Shown: positions 26,046 through 37,741, numbered from the stretch's first letter. The stretch is 64,000 bases of DNA from Pseudomonas sp. GD03944 (GCF_029839275.1 NZ_JAOCAH010000014.1:62001-126000); one strand, 5' to 3'. Translations and numbers: made by a program. The notes: generated by a model from the letters alone, not told the origin.

Positions 26046-26119
26046 GAGCTCGAGGCCAAGGCCTCTCCTACAGTGGAGCGCGGTCGCCTTTGTAGGAGCG
26101 GACTTGTCCGCGAGCTTTT
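26046..26119. repeat. Composite REPIN-like element, copy B
   Basis: Left arm is the reverse complement of GTAGGAGAGGCCTTGGCCTC (26046-26071) and right arm is GTAGGAGCGGACTTGTCCGC plus GAGCTTTTC (26092-26119). Same two hybrid arms as the element at 21307-21377, in opposite orientation. Confidence 0.85.
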
Positions 26120-26164
26120 CTAACGGGACCGCGACAGTCCGAGGAACACCTATTCAACCTCAAT

Positions 26165-26191
26165 AAAAAAGGAGCCCGAAGGCTCCTTTTT
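26165..26191 (-). terminator. Terminator of the aapJQMP operon
   Basis: Stem AAGGAGCC / GGCTCCTT with loop CGAA, A-tract and T-tract on both sides, 16 bases past the aapP stop. Confidence 0.88.
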
Positions 26192-26206
26192 CGATACCCG
26201 CCCGGA

Positions 26207-26971
<765 letters not shown>

Positions 26972-26981
26972 GGGTTAGCTC

Positions 26982-28079
26982 CTAACGCTTGTGGCCAGTG
27001 TCCAGCTTGCGCTCCAGATGCAAGGAGTAGCGGGACATACCGAAACAGAAAATCCAGAACACCAGGGCGGCGAAGACATAGCCTTCGGTGGCCATACCCA
27101 GCCAGGCCGGGTCGGTGGTGGCTTGCTTGATGCTGTTGAGCAGGTCGAACAGGCCGATGATGATCACCAGGCTGGTGTCCTTGAACAGCGCGATAAAGGT
27201 GTTGACGATGCCCGGGATGACCATCTTCAGGGCTTGCGGCAGGATCACCAGGCCCATCATCCGCCAGTAGCCCAGGCCCATGGCCGCAGCGGCTTCGTAC
27301 TGGCCCTTGGGGATGGCCTGCAGGCCACCACGCACCACTTCGGCGATGTAGGCCGACTGGAACAGGATGACGCCGATCAGGGCACGCATCAGCTTGTCGA
27401 AGCTCATGCCTTCGGGCAGGAACAGCGGCAGCATCACCGAGGACATGAACAGCACGGTGATCAGCGGCACACCGCGCCAGAACTCGATGAAGGTCACGCA
27501 GATCACGCGGATGGCCGGCAGGTCCGAACGGCGACCGAGCGCCAGCAGGATGCCCAGCGGCAGCGCACCGGCGATACCGACAGCGGCGATCACCAGGGTC
27601 AGCATCAGGCCGCCCCACTGGCTGGTCGAGACCGTCGACAGGCCCAGGAAGCCACCGTGCAGCAGCCAGAAGGCCACGACCGGATAGACCACCAGGAAGC
27701 ACAGGCCGTACAGCGCCTTGCGTGGCATCGCCGAGACGAACAGCGGCGCGGCACCGATGATGGCGAGCCACAGGGTCAGGTCGACGCGCCAGCGCAGTTC
27801 GGTCGGGTAGAACCCGTACATGAACTGGCCGAAGCGCTGCTGCACGAACACCCAGCACGCGCCACCGGAGGTGCAGTCGGCACGGGTGGTGCCAACCCAG
27901 TCGGCGTCGATGAAGGCCCACTGCACCAGCGGCGGGACGATCAGCCATACCAGGTACAGCGCCAGCAGGGTCAGCAGGCTGTTGAACCAGTTGGAGAACA
28001 AGTTGGCGCGCAGCCAGCCCAGCATGCCGACGCTCATGCGCGGCGGCGGAAGATCAGGTTTGAACGTATGGTTCTGCAT
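26982..28079 (-). CDS. aapM: General L-amino acid ABC transporter permease AapM
   Basis: Inner-membrane permease of 365 residues. Several N-terminal hydrophobic segments and a periplasmic loop with paired cysteines (TTRADCTSGGACW) precede the conserved HisM-type permease core containing EVVRGGLQAIPKGQYEAAAA, the coupling loop. Larger than the usual 220-residue polar amino acid permease, as is typical for Aap-type permeases. Nine bases from aapQ. Confidence 0.92.
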   Translation of the reverse strand: MQNHTFKPDLPPPRMSVGMLGWLRANLFSNWFNSLLTLLALYLVWLIVPPLVQWAFIDADWVGTTRADCTSGGACWVFVQQRFGQFMYGFYPTELRWRVDLTLWLAIIGAAPLFVSAMPRKALYGLCFLVVYPVVAFWLLHGGFLGLSTVSTSQWGGLMLTLVIAAVGIAGALPLGILLALGRRSDLPAIRVICVTFIEFWRGVPLITVLFMSSVMLPLFLPEGMSFDKLMRALIGVILFQSAYIAEVVRGGLQAIPKGQYEAAAAMGLGYWRMMGLVILPQALKMVIPGIVNTFIALFKDTSLVIIIGLFDLLNSIKQATTDPAWLGMATEGYVFAALVFWIFCFGMSRYSLHLERKLDTGHKR

Positions 28080-28088
28080 GGCTGCTCC

Positions 28089-29273
28089 TTACCGCTCGAT
28101 CAGCGCAATGCGCTTGTTGTACCAGTTCATCAACATGGAAATGCTGATGCTGATGGCCAGGTACACGCTCATGGTGATCGCGATCACCTCGATGGCCTGA
28201 CCGGTCTGGTTGAGCACCGTACCGGCGAACAGCGACACCATGTCCGGGTAACCGATACCGGCGGCCAGGGACGAGTTCTTCGCCAGGTTGAGGTACTGAC
28301 TGGTCAACGGCGGGATGATCACGCGCAGGGCCTGCGGGATGATCACCAGGCGCAGCGTCTTGCCGGCCGGCAGCCCGAGCGAGCGCGCGGCTTCGGTCTG
28401 GCCATGGCTGACCGCCATGATCCCCGAACGCACGTTCTCGGCGATGAAGGCCGCGGTGTAGATGGTCAGTGCCAGGGTCAGCGCCAGCAGCTCGGGGATC
28501 AGGACCCAGCCGCCACGGAAGTTGAACCCGGTCAGCTCCGGCACGCTCCAATGCACGGGCGAGCCACTGAACAGCATCGCCAGGCCCGGCAGCACCACCA
28601 GCAGCGGCAACGCGCCGAAGGTGACGGGGACTTTCTTGCCGGTCTTCTCGAAGTTGGCCTTCGACCAGCGGGCGAACAGGACGCTGCCGATGATGGCGAT
28701 GACCACCGCGCCGAAGAACAGGCCGAAGCTGTCGGTCGGGTCCGGGGACGGCAGGTACAGGCCACGGCTGTTGAGGAAGAAGGTATCGCCAACGTCCAGG
28801 CTCTGCCGAGGCCCCGGCAGCGACAGCATCACGGCGAAGTACCAGAAGAAGATCTGCAGCAACGGGGGAATGTTACGGAAGATCTCGATGTACACGGTGG
28901 CCAGCTTGCTGATCAGCCAGTTGGGCGACAGCCGGGCGACACCGAGCAGGAACCCCAGCAGCGTCGCCAGAACGATACCGATCACCGACACCAGCAGGGT
29001 GTTGAGCAGGCCGATGACGAACACGCGTCCGTAGGAGTTGCTCTCGGTGTAATCGATCAGGTGCTGGGCAATGCCGAAACCGGCACTGTTGTTGAGGAAC
29101 GCGAAGCCAGAAATGATGCCGCGCTTCTCGAGGTTGGTCTGGGTGTTGTCGAACAGATACCAGCCGAGCGCCACGACGGCGACCACGGCGATGATCTGGA
29201 ACAGCCACGCTCGCACCTTGGGATCGGTCCACACCGAACCACGGGGGCGAGAGGCATTTGCGGTAGTTTGCAT
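28089..29273 (-). CDS. aapQ: General L-amino acid ABC transporter permease AapQ
   Basis: Second permease, 394 residues, with an N-terminal membrane anchor (LFQIIAVVAVVALGWYLFDN), a large periplasmic insertion and the C-terminal permease core with AENVRSGIMAVSHGQTEAAR coupling loop. ATG at 29273 is preceded by GAGGG; an alternative start lies four codons upstream. Separated from aapJ by a 98-base gap containing a strong hairpin. Confidence 0.92.
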   Translation of the reverse strand: MQTTANASRPRGSVWTDPKVRAWLFQIIAVVAVVALGWYLFDNTQTNLEKRGIISGFAFLNNSAGFGIAQHLIDYTESNSYGRVFVIGLLNTLLVSVIGIVLATLLGFLLGVARLSPNWLISKLATVYIEIFRNIPPLLQIFFWYFAVMLSLPGPRQSLDVGDTFFLNSRGLYLPSPDPTDSFGLFFGAVVIAIIGSVLFARWSKANFEKTGKKVPVTFGALPLLVVLPGLAMLFSGSPVHWSVPELTGFNFRGGWVLIPELLALTLALTIYTAAFIAENVRSGIMAVSHGQTEAARSLGLPAGKTLRLVIIPQALRVIIPPLTSQYLNLAKNSSLAAGIGYPDMVSLFAGTVLNQTGQAIEVIAITMSVYLAISISISMLMNWYNKRIALIER

Positions 29274-29291
29274 AGGAGCCCTCATGGAACA

Positions 29292-29317
29292 CCCATGCCC
29301 GCTTGCGCGGGCATGGG
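29292..29317 (-). other. Intra-operon hairpin between aapJ and aapQ
   Basis: Eleven-base perfect stem CCCATGCCCGC / GCGGGCATGGG with loop TTGC and no T-tract. Such hairpins after binding-protein genes often protect the upstream message or partly stop transcription, giving more binding protein than permease. The role here is inferred. Confidence 0.75.
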
Positions 29318-29371
29318 GTTCACGTCATCAGAACAGTGCCGGCGCTCCAGGACGGAACACCGGCAAGACGG

Positions 29372-30400
29372 TCAGCGCACTGGCGGTGCGTACTGCAGAC
29401 CACCTTTGTTCCACAGGGCGTTCAAGCCACGTTCGATTTTCAGCTCGCTACCGGCGCCGACGTTGCGGTCGAAGCTTTCGCCGTAGTTACCGACTTGCTT
29501 GACGATCTTCACAGCCCAGTCTTTCGGCAGTTTCAGGTCCTTGCCGAACTCACCTTCGGTACCCAGCAGACGGGCGACGTCCGGGTTCTTGGTGGATTTG
29601 GCCTGTTCTTCAACGTTGGCCGAGGTGATGCCCAGCTCTTCAGCGTTGAGCATGGCGAACAGCGACCAGCGCACGATGTCGAACCACTCTTCGTCACCCT
29701 GGCGCACGACCGGGCCCAGAGGCTCCTTGGAGATCACTTCCGGCAGTACGACGTAGTCGTCCGGGTTGGCCAGCTTGATGCGCTGTGCGTACAGCTGCGA
29801 CTGGTCGGAGGTCAGCACGTCGCAACGGCCGGCTTCGACCGACTTGGCGCTCTCGTCGGAGGTATCGTAGGTGATGGGGGTGTACTTCAGGCCATTGGCG
29901 CGGAAGTAGTCGGACAGGTTCAGCTCGGTGGTGGTACCGGCCTGGATGCAGACGGTTGCGCCGTCGAGTTCCTTGGCGCTGGAAACGCCCAGCTTCTTGT
30001 TCACCAGGAAGCCCTGGCCGTCGTAGTAGTTGGTGCCGGTGAAGTTCAGGCCCAGGGCCGCGTCGCGCGAGCTGGTCCAGGTGGTGTTACGCGAGAGGAT
30101 GTCGACTTCGCCGGACTGCAGCGCGGTGAAGCGCTCCTTGGCGGTCAGCGGGCTGTACTTGACCTTGGTCGCGTCGCCGAACACGGCTGCTGCCACGGCG
30201 CGGCACACATCGACGTCCAGACCCAGGTAGTTGCCTTTTTCGTCGGCGTAGGAGAAGCCAGGCAGACCATCGCTGATCCCGCACTGTACGAAACCTTTCT
30301 TCTGTACCGCGTCCAGGGTTGCGCCTGCTTGGGCGAAGCCGCTGACACCGAGAACGGTGGCGGTGGTCAGAATAGCCAGGGTGGATTTCACCATCTTCAT
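29372..30400 (-). CDS. aapJ: General L-amino acid-binding periplasmic protein AapJ
   Basis: Solute-binding protein (342 aa) of the Aap system. Signal peptide residues 1-25 (ending GFAQA), then GATLDAVQKKGFVQCGISDG, GLDVDVCRAVAAAVFGD, LQSGEVDILSRNTTWT and GATVCIQAGTTTELNLSDYF, all typical of AapJ. A GGAGG lies at good spacing before the ATG at 30400. First gene of the operon; the 480-base upstream region contains a candidate sigma-54 promoter. Confidence 0.94.
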   Translation of the reverse strand: MKMVKSTLAILTTATVLGVSGFAQAGATLDAVQKKGFVQCGISDGLPGFSYADEKGNYLGLDVDVCRAVAAAVFGDATKVKYSPLTAKERFTALQSGEVDILSRNTTWTSSRDAALGLNFTGTNYYDGQGFLVNKKLGVSSAKELDGATVCIQAGTTTELNLSDYFRANGLKYTPITYDTSDESAKSVEAGRCDVLTSDQSQLYAQRIKLANPDDYVVLPEVISKEPLGPVVRQGDEEWFDIVRWSLFAMLNAEELGITSANVEEQAKSTKNPDVARLLGTEGEFGKDLKLPKDWAVKIVKQVGNYGESFDRNVGAGSELKIERGLNALWNKGGLQYAPPVR

Positions 30401-31541
<1,141 letters not shown>

Positions 31542-31562
31542 TCCCGCGCATGAGAGCTTCCG

Positions 31563-33464
31563 ATGAACGATTTACCCGTTATCCGTACCCGGCGTGACAT
31601 CGAGCAGATCGAACAGACCCCGCTGGCCGAGCGCGACCTGCCGGCCAGCACCTATGAACTGATCCAGCGCACCGCGCAGCTTCATCCCCAGGCACCGGCC
31701 CTGTCGTTCCTGCTCCAGGGGCAACCCGGCGAGCCGGTGTACCGCCTGACCTACCCGCAACTGCTGGGCAAGATCACCCAGACCGCCAACGCCTTCCACC
31801 GCCTGGGCCTGCGCCCGGGCAAGGCGGTGTCGTTTCTCCTGCCCAACCTGCCGCAGACCCATTTCACGATCTGGGGCGGCGAGGCGGCAGGCATCGTCAA
31901 CGCCATCAACCCGCTGCTGGATGCCGAGCACATCGCCGAGCTGATCCACGCCTCCGACTCCGAACTGCTGGTGACCCTGGCGCCCTTCCCCGGCACCGAC
32001 CTGTGGGCCAAGGTCGACGCCCTGCGCGACCAATTGCCGGAACTCAAGGCGATCATCTGCGTGGACATGGCCAATCTGCTGCCCGATGCCCAGCGCGACG
32101 CGATCAAGGCGCAGCGCGGCCCGCTGCCGGACGGCGTGCTGGATTTCGACGAACTGATTGCCGCCTGCCCGGCCGATCACCTGGAAAGCGGACGCCGCAT
32201 CCAGGCCGATGACATCGCCAGCTACTTCCACACCGGTGGCACCACCGGCACGCCGAAGCTGGCACCGCACAGCCACGGCAACGAAGTGGCCATGGCCTAC
32301 AGCATGAACCTGGTGACCCGTTTCGGCCCCGGCGATGTCACCCTCTGCGGGCTACCGCTGTTCCACGTCAACGGCGTGATCGTCACCGGCCTGACCGCCT
32401 TCATCGGCGGGGCTGAAGTCCTGCTGGCCACGCCCCAGGGCTACCGCAACACCACCTTGATCAGCCACTTCTGGTCGATCATCGAGCGTCACAAGGTCAG
32501 TTTCTTCAGCGGTGTGCCGACCATCTACGCCGGCCTGCTGCAGATCCCGAGCGAGGGGCACGACCTGTCGTCCCTGAAGTACGCGCTGTGCGGGGCAGCA
32601 CCGATGCCGGTGGAGCTGATCCGCCAGTTCGAGGTGAAGACCGGCCTGACCCTGCTCGAAGGCTATGGCCTCACCGAAGGCACCTGCGGCAGCTGCGCCA
32701 ACCCGCCCGCCGGTGAGCGGCGGCCCGGTTCCATCGGCCTGCCGATGCCGTACTGCCAGGTGAGCATCAAGGTGCTCGACGACCAGGGCAACTACCTGCG
32801 CGAGGCGCAGCCCAACGAGATCGGCAACCTGTGCATTCGCGGCGCCACGGTGTTCAAGGGCTACCTGCAAGCCAGCAAGAACCAGGGCATCTGGGTCGAT
32901 GGCGACTGGTTCAACACCGGTGACCTGGGCCGGGTCGATGCCGATGGCTACATCTGGCTGACCGGCCGCAGCAAGGACCTGATCATCCGCGGCGGGCACA
33001 ACATCGACCCGCAGATGATCGAAGAGGCGCTGCACAAGCACCCGGCCGTGGCCCTGGCTGCCGCCGTCGGCAAGCCGGACGAAAAGGCCGGCGAATTGCC
33101 GGTGGTGTACATCCAGCTCAAGCCCGGCAGCCAGGCCAGCGAAGCGGAGCTGCTCAGCCATGCCGCCGCGCACATCCACGAACGCGCCGCGGTGCCCAAG
33201 GATGCCTGGCTGATCGATGCCATCCCCCTCACCGCAGTCGGCAAGACCTTCAAGCCGGCCCTGCGCTTCGATGCCATTCGCCGCGTCTACCAGGCGGCCC
33301 TGCACGAGCTGGACGGTGACATCCGGGTCGAGGTGCTGAGCGACGACCAGCAGGGCCAGCTCGCCCATGTCCACCTGCCACCCGGCAGCGCCCACCTGGA
33401 AAAAACCGTGCACGAACGCCTGGCCGGTTTCGCCGTGGGCTGCGTGGTCCACGCGCCCCACTGA
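31563..33464 (+). CDS. Acyl-CoA synthetase (AMP-forming)
   Basis: Adenylate-forming enzyme of 633 residues that activates a carboxylic acid to its CoA thioester. Motifs: AMP-binding loop YFHTGGTTGTPKLAPHSH near residue 220, LLEGYGLTEGTCG near 365, the hinge region LTGRSKDLIIRGGHNI near 465 and a C-terminal GKTFKPALR with the catalytic Lys. About 90 residues longer at the C-terminus than the minimal family. Cytosolic; substrate not predictable. Probably co-transcribed with the upstream carboxylesterase. Confidence 0.9.
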   Translation: MNDLPVIRTRRDIEQIEQTPLAERDLPASTYELIQRTAQLHPQAPALSFLLQGQPGEPVYRLTYPQLLGKITQTANAFHRLGLRPGKAVSFLLPNLPQTHFTIWGGEAAGIVNAINPLLDAEHIAELIHASDSELLVTLAPFPGTDLWAKVDALRDQLPELKAIICVDMANLLPDAQRDAIKAQRGPLPDGVLDFDELIAACPADHLESGRRIQADDIASYFHTGGTTGTPKLAPHSHGNEVAMAYSMNLVTRFGPGDVTLCGLPLFHVNGVIVTGLTAFIGGAEVLLATPQGYRNTTLISHFWSIIERHKVSFFSGVPTIYAGLLQIPSEGHDLSSLKYALCGAAPMPVELIRQFEVKTGLTLLEGYGLTEGTCGSCANPPAGERRPGSIGLPMPYCQVSIKVLDDQGNYLREAQPNEIGNLCIRGATVFKGYLQASKNQGIWVDGDWFNTGDLGRVDADGYIWLTGRSKDLIIRGGHNIDPQMIEEALHKHPAVALAAAVGKPDEKAGELPVVYIQLKPGSQASEAELLSHAAAHIHERAAVPKDAWLIDAIPLTAVGKTFKPALRFDAIRRVYQAALHELDGDIRVEVLSDDQQGQLAHVHLPPGSAHLEKTVHERLAGFAVGCVVHAPH

Positions 33465-33472
33465 CGCACAAC

Positions 33473-33490
33473 GGGCGCAGGGAGGCGCCC
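33473..33490 (+). terminator. Weak candidate terminator after the acyl-CoA synthetase gene
   Basis: Stem GGGCGC / GCGCCC with a six-base loop, followed by ATTTGT. The T-tract is poor, so termination may be partial. Confidence 0.35.
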
Positions 33491-33615
33491 ATTTGTGACG
33501 CAACCGTCAGATTCGGCAACGCCCTGTCCACCGGTTCACGCTCCAGGATTGTCAGCCACCGTGCCGGGTAATACTGTCATACAAGGTGTTCGCCCGATGA
33601 CACGGAGTGTTCGCG

Positions 33616-34596
33616 ATGCCCCCTGCCTCAGGCAGACCCGGCAACCTACCCGTCACCATGAAAAAAGCACCCTGGCAGGCCAACCTGCAGCAGATCCGCA
33701 ATCTGCGACTGTTCAATAATGTCGCCGCCAACAGCATCGACCAGTTGCTGCGGGAATTTCGCGCCTGTGACGTGGAAACCGGCGAAATCCTGCTGTCGCC
33801 CTTCAGCCGCAACCAGTACCTCTACCTGCTGCTCGACGGCCAGTTCGAGGTTTACCTCGGCTCCCTGGACAACCCGCCCGTGAGCACCCTGGTTCCCGGC
33901 GACTGCGCCGGTGAAATCAGCTTCATCGACAACGAGCATCCGTCCGCCTATGTGGTGGCCAGCCAGCCGTGCTCGGTGCTGCGCCTGCACCGCGAATCGC
34001 TGGTCAAACTGTTCCAGCACTCGCCGCAACTGATGCAGAACCTGCTGGAGCTGCTGTGCGACCGGGTGCGTCAGGGCAACCAGCTGATCCTGCACAGTGA
34101 GCAGAATGCCAACATCGACACCCTCACCGGCGCCTTTAACCGCCGCTGGCTGGAGCCGGTGTTCGAGCGCGAAAGCACCCGCTGCGCCTTCGACGAACAG
34201 CCGCTGTGCCTGCTGATGCTGGATGTGGATCACTTCAAGGCCTACAACGACCAGCATGGCCACCTCGCCGGCGACTACGCCCTGTGCATGGTGGCGCAGA
34301 CCCTGCGCAGCCAGCTGCGGCCGAAAGACAGCCTGACCCGTTTCGGCGGCGAGGAATTCGTCATTCTCCTGCCCGAGCTCGGGCCGGACGACGCGCGCGG
34401 CATCGGCGAGCGCCTGCGCCAGAGCGTGGAACGGACCCAGTCGTTCTATTCGCCGATGGGCATCCTGCCCGGCGTCACCGTCTCCATCGGCCTGGCGCAG
34501 ATGCAGCCACGGGACGACTTGCAGGGCCTGATCGACCGTGCCGACCGGGCGCTCTACCAGGCCAAGGAACAGGGCCGAAACTGCCTGTGCGGCTGA
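33616..34596 (+). CDS. Diguanylate cyclase with N-terminal cyclic-nucleotide-binding-like domain
   Basis: A 326-residue protein. Residues about 25-145 look like a CRP-type cNMP-binding sensor domain (LFNNVAANSIDQLL, GQFEVYLGS, GDCAGEISFID) without the CRP DNA-binding helices. Residues about 165-325 are a GGDEF domain (DTLTGAFNRRWL, LDVDHFKAYND) with active-site GGEEF and, five residues upstream, an RxxD inhibitory site (RPKD). It should make c-di-GMP with product inhibition. ATG at 33616 has CGGAG upstream; GTG three codons earlier is an alternative. Confidence 0.88.
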   Translation: MPPASGRPGNLPVTMKKAPWQANLQQIRNLRLFNNVAANSIDQLLREFRACDVETGEILLSPFSRNQYLYLLLDGQFEVYLGSLDNPPVSTLVPGDCAGEISFIDNEHPSAYVVASQPCSVLRLHRESLVKLFQHSPQLMQNLLELLCDRVRQGNQLILHSEQNANIDTLTGAFNRRWLEPVFERESTRCAFDEQPLCLLMLDVDHFKAYNDQHGHLAGDYALCMVAQTLRSQLRPKDSLTRFGGEEFVILLPELGPDDARGIGERLRQSVERTQSFYSPMGILPGVTVSIGLAQMQPRDDLQGLIDRADRALYQAKEQGRNCLCG

Positions 34597-34732
34597 TGCG
34601 CCGGCGATACGCTGCAAAACTCACTGATCATCCCCCATCAAGCTGGTAATTTGGCCGAAAAGGCCATGTTCCGGCGGGCGAACGCTTTGCTAGAGTCGCG
34701 GCACAACAATAAAGCCCGGAAGGCCTATCTCC

Positions 34733-35896
34733 ATGCGCAAACGCTTGCTGCTCGCCCTGCCGATTCTCGCCGTCGCAGGTGCCGGAATCTTCTTCACCCT
34801 ACCCTCGCTGCTCGACCGCTACATGAACAGCGTCGAGAACGCGGCACCCTATAGCGCCAACGAACAGGCCAAGGCCCTGCACGACACTCTGTTCATCGCC
34901 GACCTGCACGACGACGCCCTGCTCTGGGAGCGTGACCTGCTCAAGCGCTACAGCTACGGGCACTCCGACCTGCCGCGCCTGCTGGACGGCCAGGTCGGCC
35001 TGCAGGTGTTCTCCACCGTGACCAAGACCCCGCGCGGGCTCAATTACGAGCGCAACGCCGCCGACAGCGACAACGTCACCCTGCTGGTAATGGCCCAGCG
35101 CTGGCCGAAGGAAACCTGGGACAGCCTGCTGCACCGTGCGCTGTACCAGGCCGACAAGCTCCACGAGGCCGCCGGCAGCGATGGTCGCCTGGTGATGATC
35201 CGTACCCGCGACGACCTGTCCGCCTTCATCGCGGCCTGGAACAAGGACCCGCAGCGCGTCGCCGCCCTGCTGGCCACCGAAGGCCTGCAACCGCTGGAAG
35301 GCAAGCTGGAGAACGTCGACCGCCTGTATGACGCGGGCTTTCGCATCACCGGCCTGGTGCACTTCTTCGACAACGAGGTCGGCGGCTCGGCCCACGGCCT
35401 GGACAAGGGCGGCCTGACCTCCTTCGGTCGCCGCGTGGTCAAACGCCTGGAAGACAAGGCGATGCTGATCGACCTGGCCCACGCCTCCCGCCCGCTGATC
35501 GATGACGTGCTAGCGTTCGCCTCGCGCCCGGTGCTGGTGTCGCACAGCGGCGTGGAGGGCACCTGCCCCGGCCCGCGCAACCTCAGCGATCGCCACCTCA
35601 AGGCCATCGCGGCCACCGGCGGGGTGATCGGTATCGGCTACTGGGACGCCGCCGTCTGCGCCACCTCGGTCGAGGCCATTGTCAAAGCCATCCGCTACAC
35701 CGCGGACCTGGTGGGCGTGGAGCACGTCGCCCTCGGCTCGGATTTCAACGGCACCATCCATGCCCCGTTCGACGTCACCGGCCTGGCGCTGCTGACCGAA
35801 GGCCTGCTCGGAGCCGGGTTCAGCCAGGCGGACATCGCCGCCATCATGGGCGGCAACGTGCAGCGTCTGCTGCTCGCCAATCTGCCGTCATCCTGA
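34733..35896 (+). CDS. Membrane dipeptidase (peptidase M19 family)
   Basis: A 387-residue renal-dipeptidase-type metallopeptidase with an uncleaved or cleaved N-terminal hydrophobic segment ([19 protein letters not shown]). Metal-binding elements: [12 protein letters not shown] (HxD), [10 protein letters not shown] (bridging Glu), [16 protein letters not shown] and LGSDFNGT. Expected to cleave dipeptides at the cell envelope. ATG at 34733 follows GGAAGG. Stands between the diguanylate cyclase and rhlB genes as a probable single gene. Confidence 0.88.
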   Translation: MRKRLLLALPILAVAGAGIFFTLPSLLDRYMNSVENAAPYSANEQAKALHDTLFIADLHDDALLWERDLLKRYSYGHSDLPRLLDGQVGLQVFSTVTKTPRGLNYERNAADSDNVTLLVMAQRWPKETWDSLLHRALYQADKLHEAAGSDGRLVMIRTRDDLSAFIAAWNKDPQRVAALLATEGLQPLEGKLENVDRLYDAGFRITGLVHFFDNEVGGSAHGLDKGGLTSFGRRVVKRLEDKAMLIDLAHASRPLIDDVLAFASRPVLVSHSGVEGTCPGPRNLSDRHLKAIAATGGVIGIGYWDAAVCATSVEAIVKAIRYTADLVGVEHVALGSDFNGTIHAPFDVTGLALLTEGLLGAGFSQADIAAIMGGNVQRLLLANLPSS

Positions 35897-36003
35897 GGGC
35901 AAGACCGCCGATACCGCCAGATTATGCCGGCCGGCTGCGGTACTTCGCCGCGCCGGCTTCTTGCTTTACACTGGCAGCCGTTCACTCCTTAACCAATGAC
36001 GAG

Positions 36004-37467
36004 ATGACCGTGCTCAAAGCACTCAAGAAGATGTTCGGCAAGGCCGACGGCGAGCAAGCCACCCCAGTCAGCCAACCGGCCACGCCAGCAACGCCTCGTA
36101 ACAGCGACGCCACCAGCGACAAACGCAGCCGCAAGCCCAAGCCTCCGCGGGCCCCGGCCGGTGATGCGTCCCCGGCGCCGGCTTCCACGGTCGAACAACC
36201 AGCCGCCAAGCCCGAGAAGCCACGTCGCGAGCGCGCCCCCAAGCCGGTCGACACCTGGAAACTCGAAGACTTCGCGGTCGAACCCGCCGAAGGCAAGACC
36301 CGCTTCCATGATTTCAAGCTCGCCCCCGAGCTGATGCACGCGATCCATGACCTGGGCTTTCCCTACTGCACGCCGATCCAGGCGGGCGTACTGGGCTACA
36401 CCCTCAACGGCCAGGACGCCATCGGCCGCGCCCAGACCGGCACCGGCAAGACCGCCGCGTTCCTGATCTCGATCATCACCCAGCTGCTGCAGACCCCGCC
36501 GCCGAAAGAGCGCTACATGGGCGAGCCGCGCGCGCTGATCATCGCCCCGACCCGGGAACTGGTGGTGCAGATCGCCAAGGACGCCGCCGAGCTGACCAAA
36601 TACACCAAGCTCAACGTCATGAGCTTCGTCGGCGGCATGGACTTCGACAAACAGCTCAAGCAGCTGGAGTCGCGCTTCTGCGACATCCTGGTCGCCACCC
36701 CCGGCCGCCTGCTGGACTTCAACCAGCGCGGCGAAGTGCACCTGGACATGGTCGAGGTCATGGTGCTCGACGAAGCCGACCGCATGCTCGACATGGGCTT
36801 CATCCCGCAGGTGCGCCAGATCATCCGCCAGACCCCGATGAAGGGCGAGCGCCAGACCCTGCTGTTCTCCGCCACCTTCACCGAAGACGTGATGAACCTG
36901 GCCAAACAGTGGACCGTCAACCCGGCCATCGTCGAGATCGAGCCGGAAAACGTCGCCAGCGACACCGTCGAGCAGCACGTCTACATGGTCGCCTCCAGCG
37001 ACAAGTACAAGCTGCTCTACAACCTGATCACCCAGAACGACTGGACCCGGGTGATGGTCTTCGCCAACCGCAAGGATGAAGTGCGGCGCATCGAAGAACG
37101 CCTGACCCGCGACGGCGTCAGCGCCGCGCAGATGTCCGGCGACGTGCCGCAGCACAAGCGCATCAAGGTTCTGGAAGGCTTCCGCGAGGGCAAGATCCGC
37201 GTGCTGGTGGCCACCGACGTTGCCGGCCGTGGCATCCACGTCGACGGCATCAGCCACGTGATCAACTTCACCCTGCCGGAAGACCCGGACGACTACGTGC
37301 ACCGCATCGGCCGCACCGGCCGTGCCGGCACCAGCGGCACCTCGATCAGCTTCGCCGGCGAAGACGACGCCTTCGCCCTGCCGCCGATCGAAGCCCTGCT
37401 GGGCCGCAAGATCACCTGCGAAATGCCGCCGGAAGTGCTGCTCAAGTCGGTGCCACGCAAGCACTGA
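36004..37467 (+). CDS. rhlB: ATP-dependent RNA helicase RhlB
   Basis: DEAD-box helicase of 487 residues that unwinds RNA for the degradosome. A basic, Pro/Ala-rich disordered N-terminus (residues about 15-80) precedes the core: Q motif CTPIQAG, motif [12 protein letters not shown], Ia APTRELVVQ, motif [12 protein letters not shown], motif III FSATF, and the C-lobe with [10 protein letters not shown] and [10 protein letters not shown]. The disordered extension makes it longer than E. coli RhlB (421 aa). Same neighbourhood as P. aeruginosa rhlB. Confidence 0.93.
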   Translation: MTVLKALKKMFGKADGEQATPVSQPATPATPRNSDATSDKRSRKPKPPRAPAGDASPAPASTVEQPAAKPEKPRRERAPKPVDTWKLEDFAVEPAEGKTRFHDFKLAPELMHAIHDLGFPYCTPIQAGVLGYTLNGQDAIGRAQTGTGKTAAFLISIITQLLQTPPPKERYMGEPRALIIAPTRELVVQIAKDAAELTKYTKLNVMSFVGGMDFDKQLKQLESRFCDILVATPGRLLDFNQRGEVHLDMVEVMVLDEADRMLDMGFIPQVRQIIRQTPMKGERQTLLFSATFTEDVMNLAKQWTVNPAIVEIEPENVASDTVEQHVYMVASSDKYKLLYNLITQNDWTRVMVFANRKDEVRRIEERLTRDGVSAAQMSGDVPQHKRIKVLEGFREGKIRVLVATDVAGRGIHVDGISHVINFTLPEDPDDYVHRIGRTGRAGTSGTSISFAGEDDAFALPPIEALLGRKITCEMPPEVLLKSVPRKH

Positions 37468-37498
37468 TACCTCGCTCGCAGGCACCCGCTTCACCCAG

Positions 37499-37526
37499 AC
37501 GCCCGATGCTTTCCCGCATCGGGCGT
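37499..37526 (+). terminator. Terminator after rhlB
   Basis: Eleven-base stem ACGCCCGATGC / GCATCGGGCGT with loop TTTCCC, followed by CTTGCTTT. Strong stem, imperfect T-tract. Confidence 0.75.
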
Positions 37527-37552
37527 CTTGCTTTCCGCAACGCCCAATCCCC

Positions 37553-37638
37553 GTAGGAGCGGGCTTGCCCGCGAGCTTTTAACCCCAAGATCACCACCGT
37601 GGCGAACAAGCAGAGCTCGCGGACAAGTCCGCTCCTAC
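37553..37638. repeat. REPIN element with two like arms
   Basis: Left arm GTAGGAGCGGGCTTGCCCGC plus GAGC (37553-37576) and right arm its inverted variant, reverse complement of GTAGGAGCGGACTTGTCCGC plus GAGC (37615-37638), 38 bases apart. Unlike the elements at 21.3 and 26.1 kb, both arms are of the same type. Confidence 0.85.
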
Positions 37639-37741
37639 ACAATCCGCCTGAGCTCACCGTTTTGTGCAGGACCACTCGACAGGCGATTTGTGGCTTGGTC
37701 ACACTGCGCGGCCGTCCAACCAGGGAAACGGAGCGCCCCTC

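Larger units (their letters stand above)
25667..26206. other. 540-base non-coding region rich in repeats
   Basis: No credible gene. Holds the presumed promoter of the repeat-protein gene (25667-25740), an AT-richer stretch to 25850, then two families of palindromic repeats (25853-25977), the composite REPIN (26046-26119) and the aapP terminator (26165-26191). Confidence 0.75.

Noticed and set aside
26991-29486. Open frame of 831 codons on the plus strand
   Set aside because: Antisense to aapM and aapQ, with His/Gln/Asp-rich nonsense composition; the minus-strand genes have clear families.
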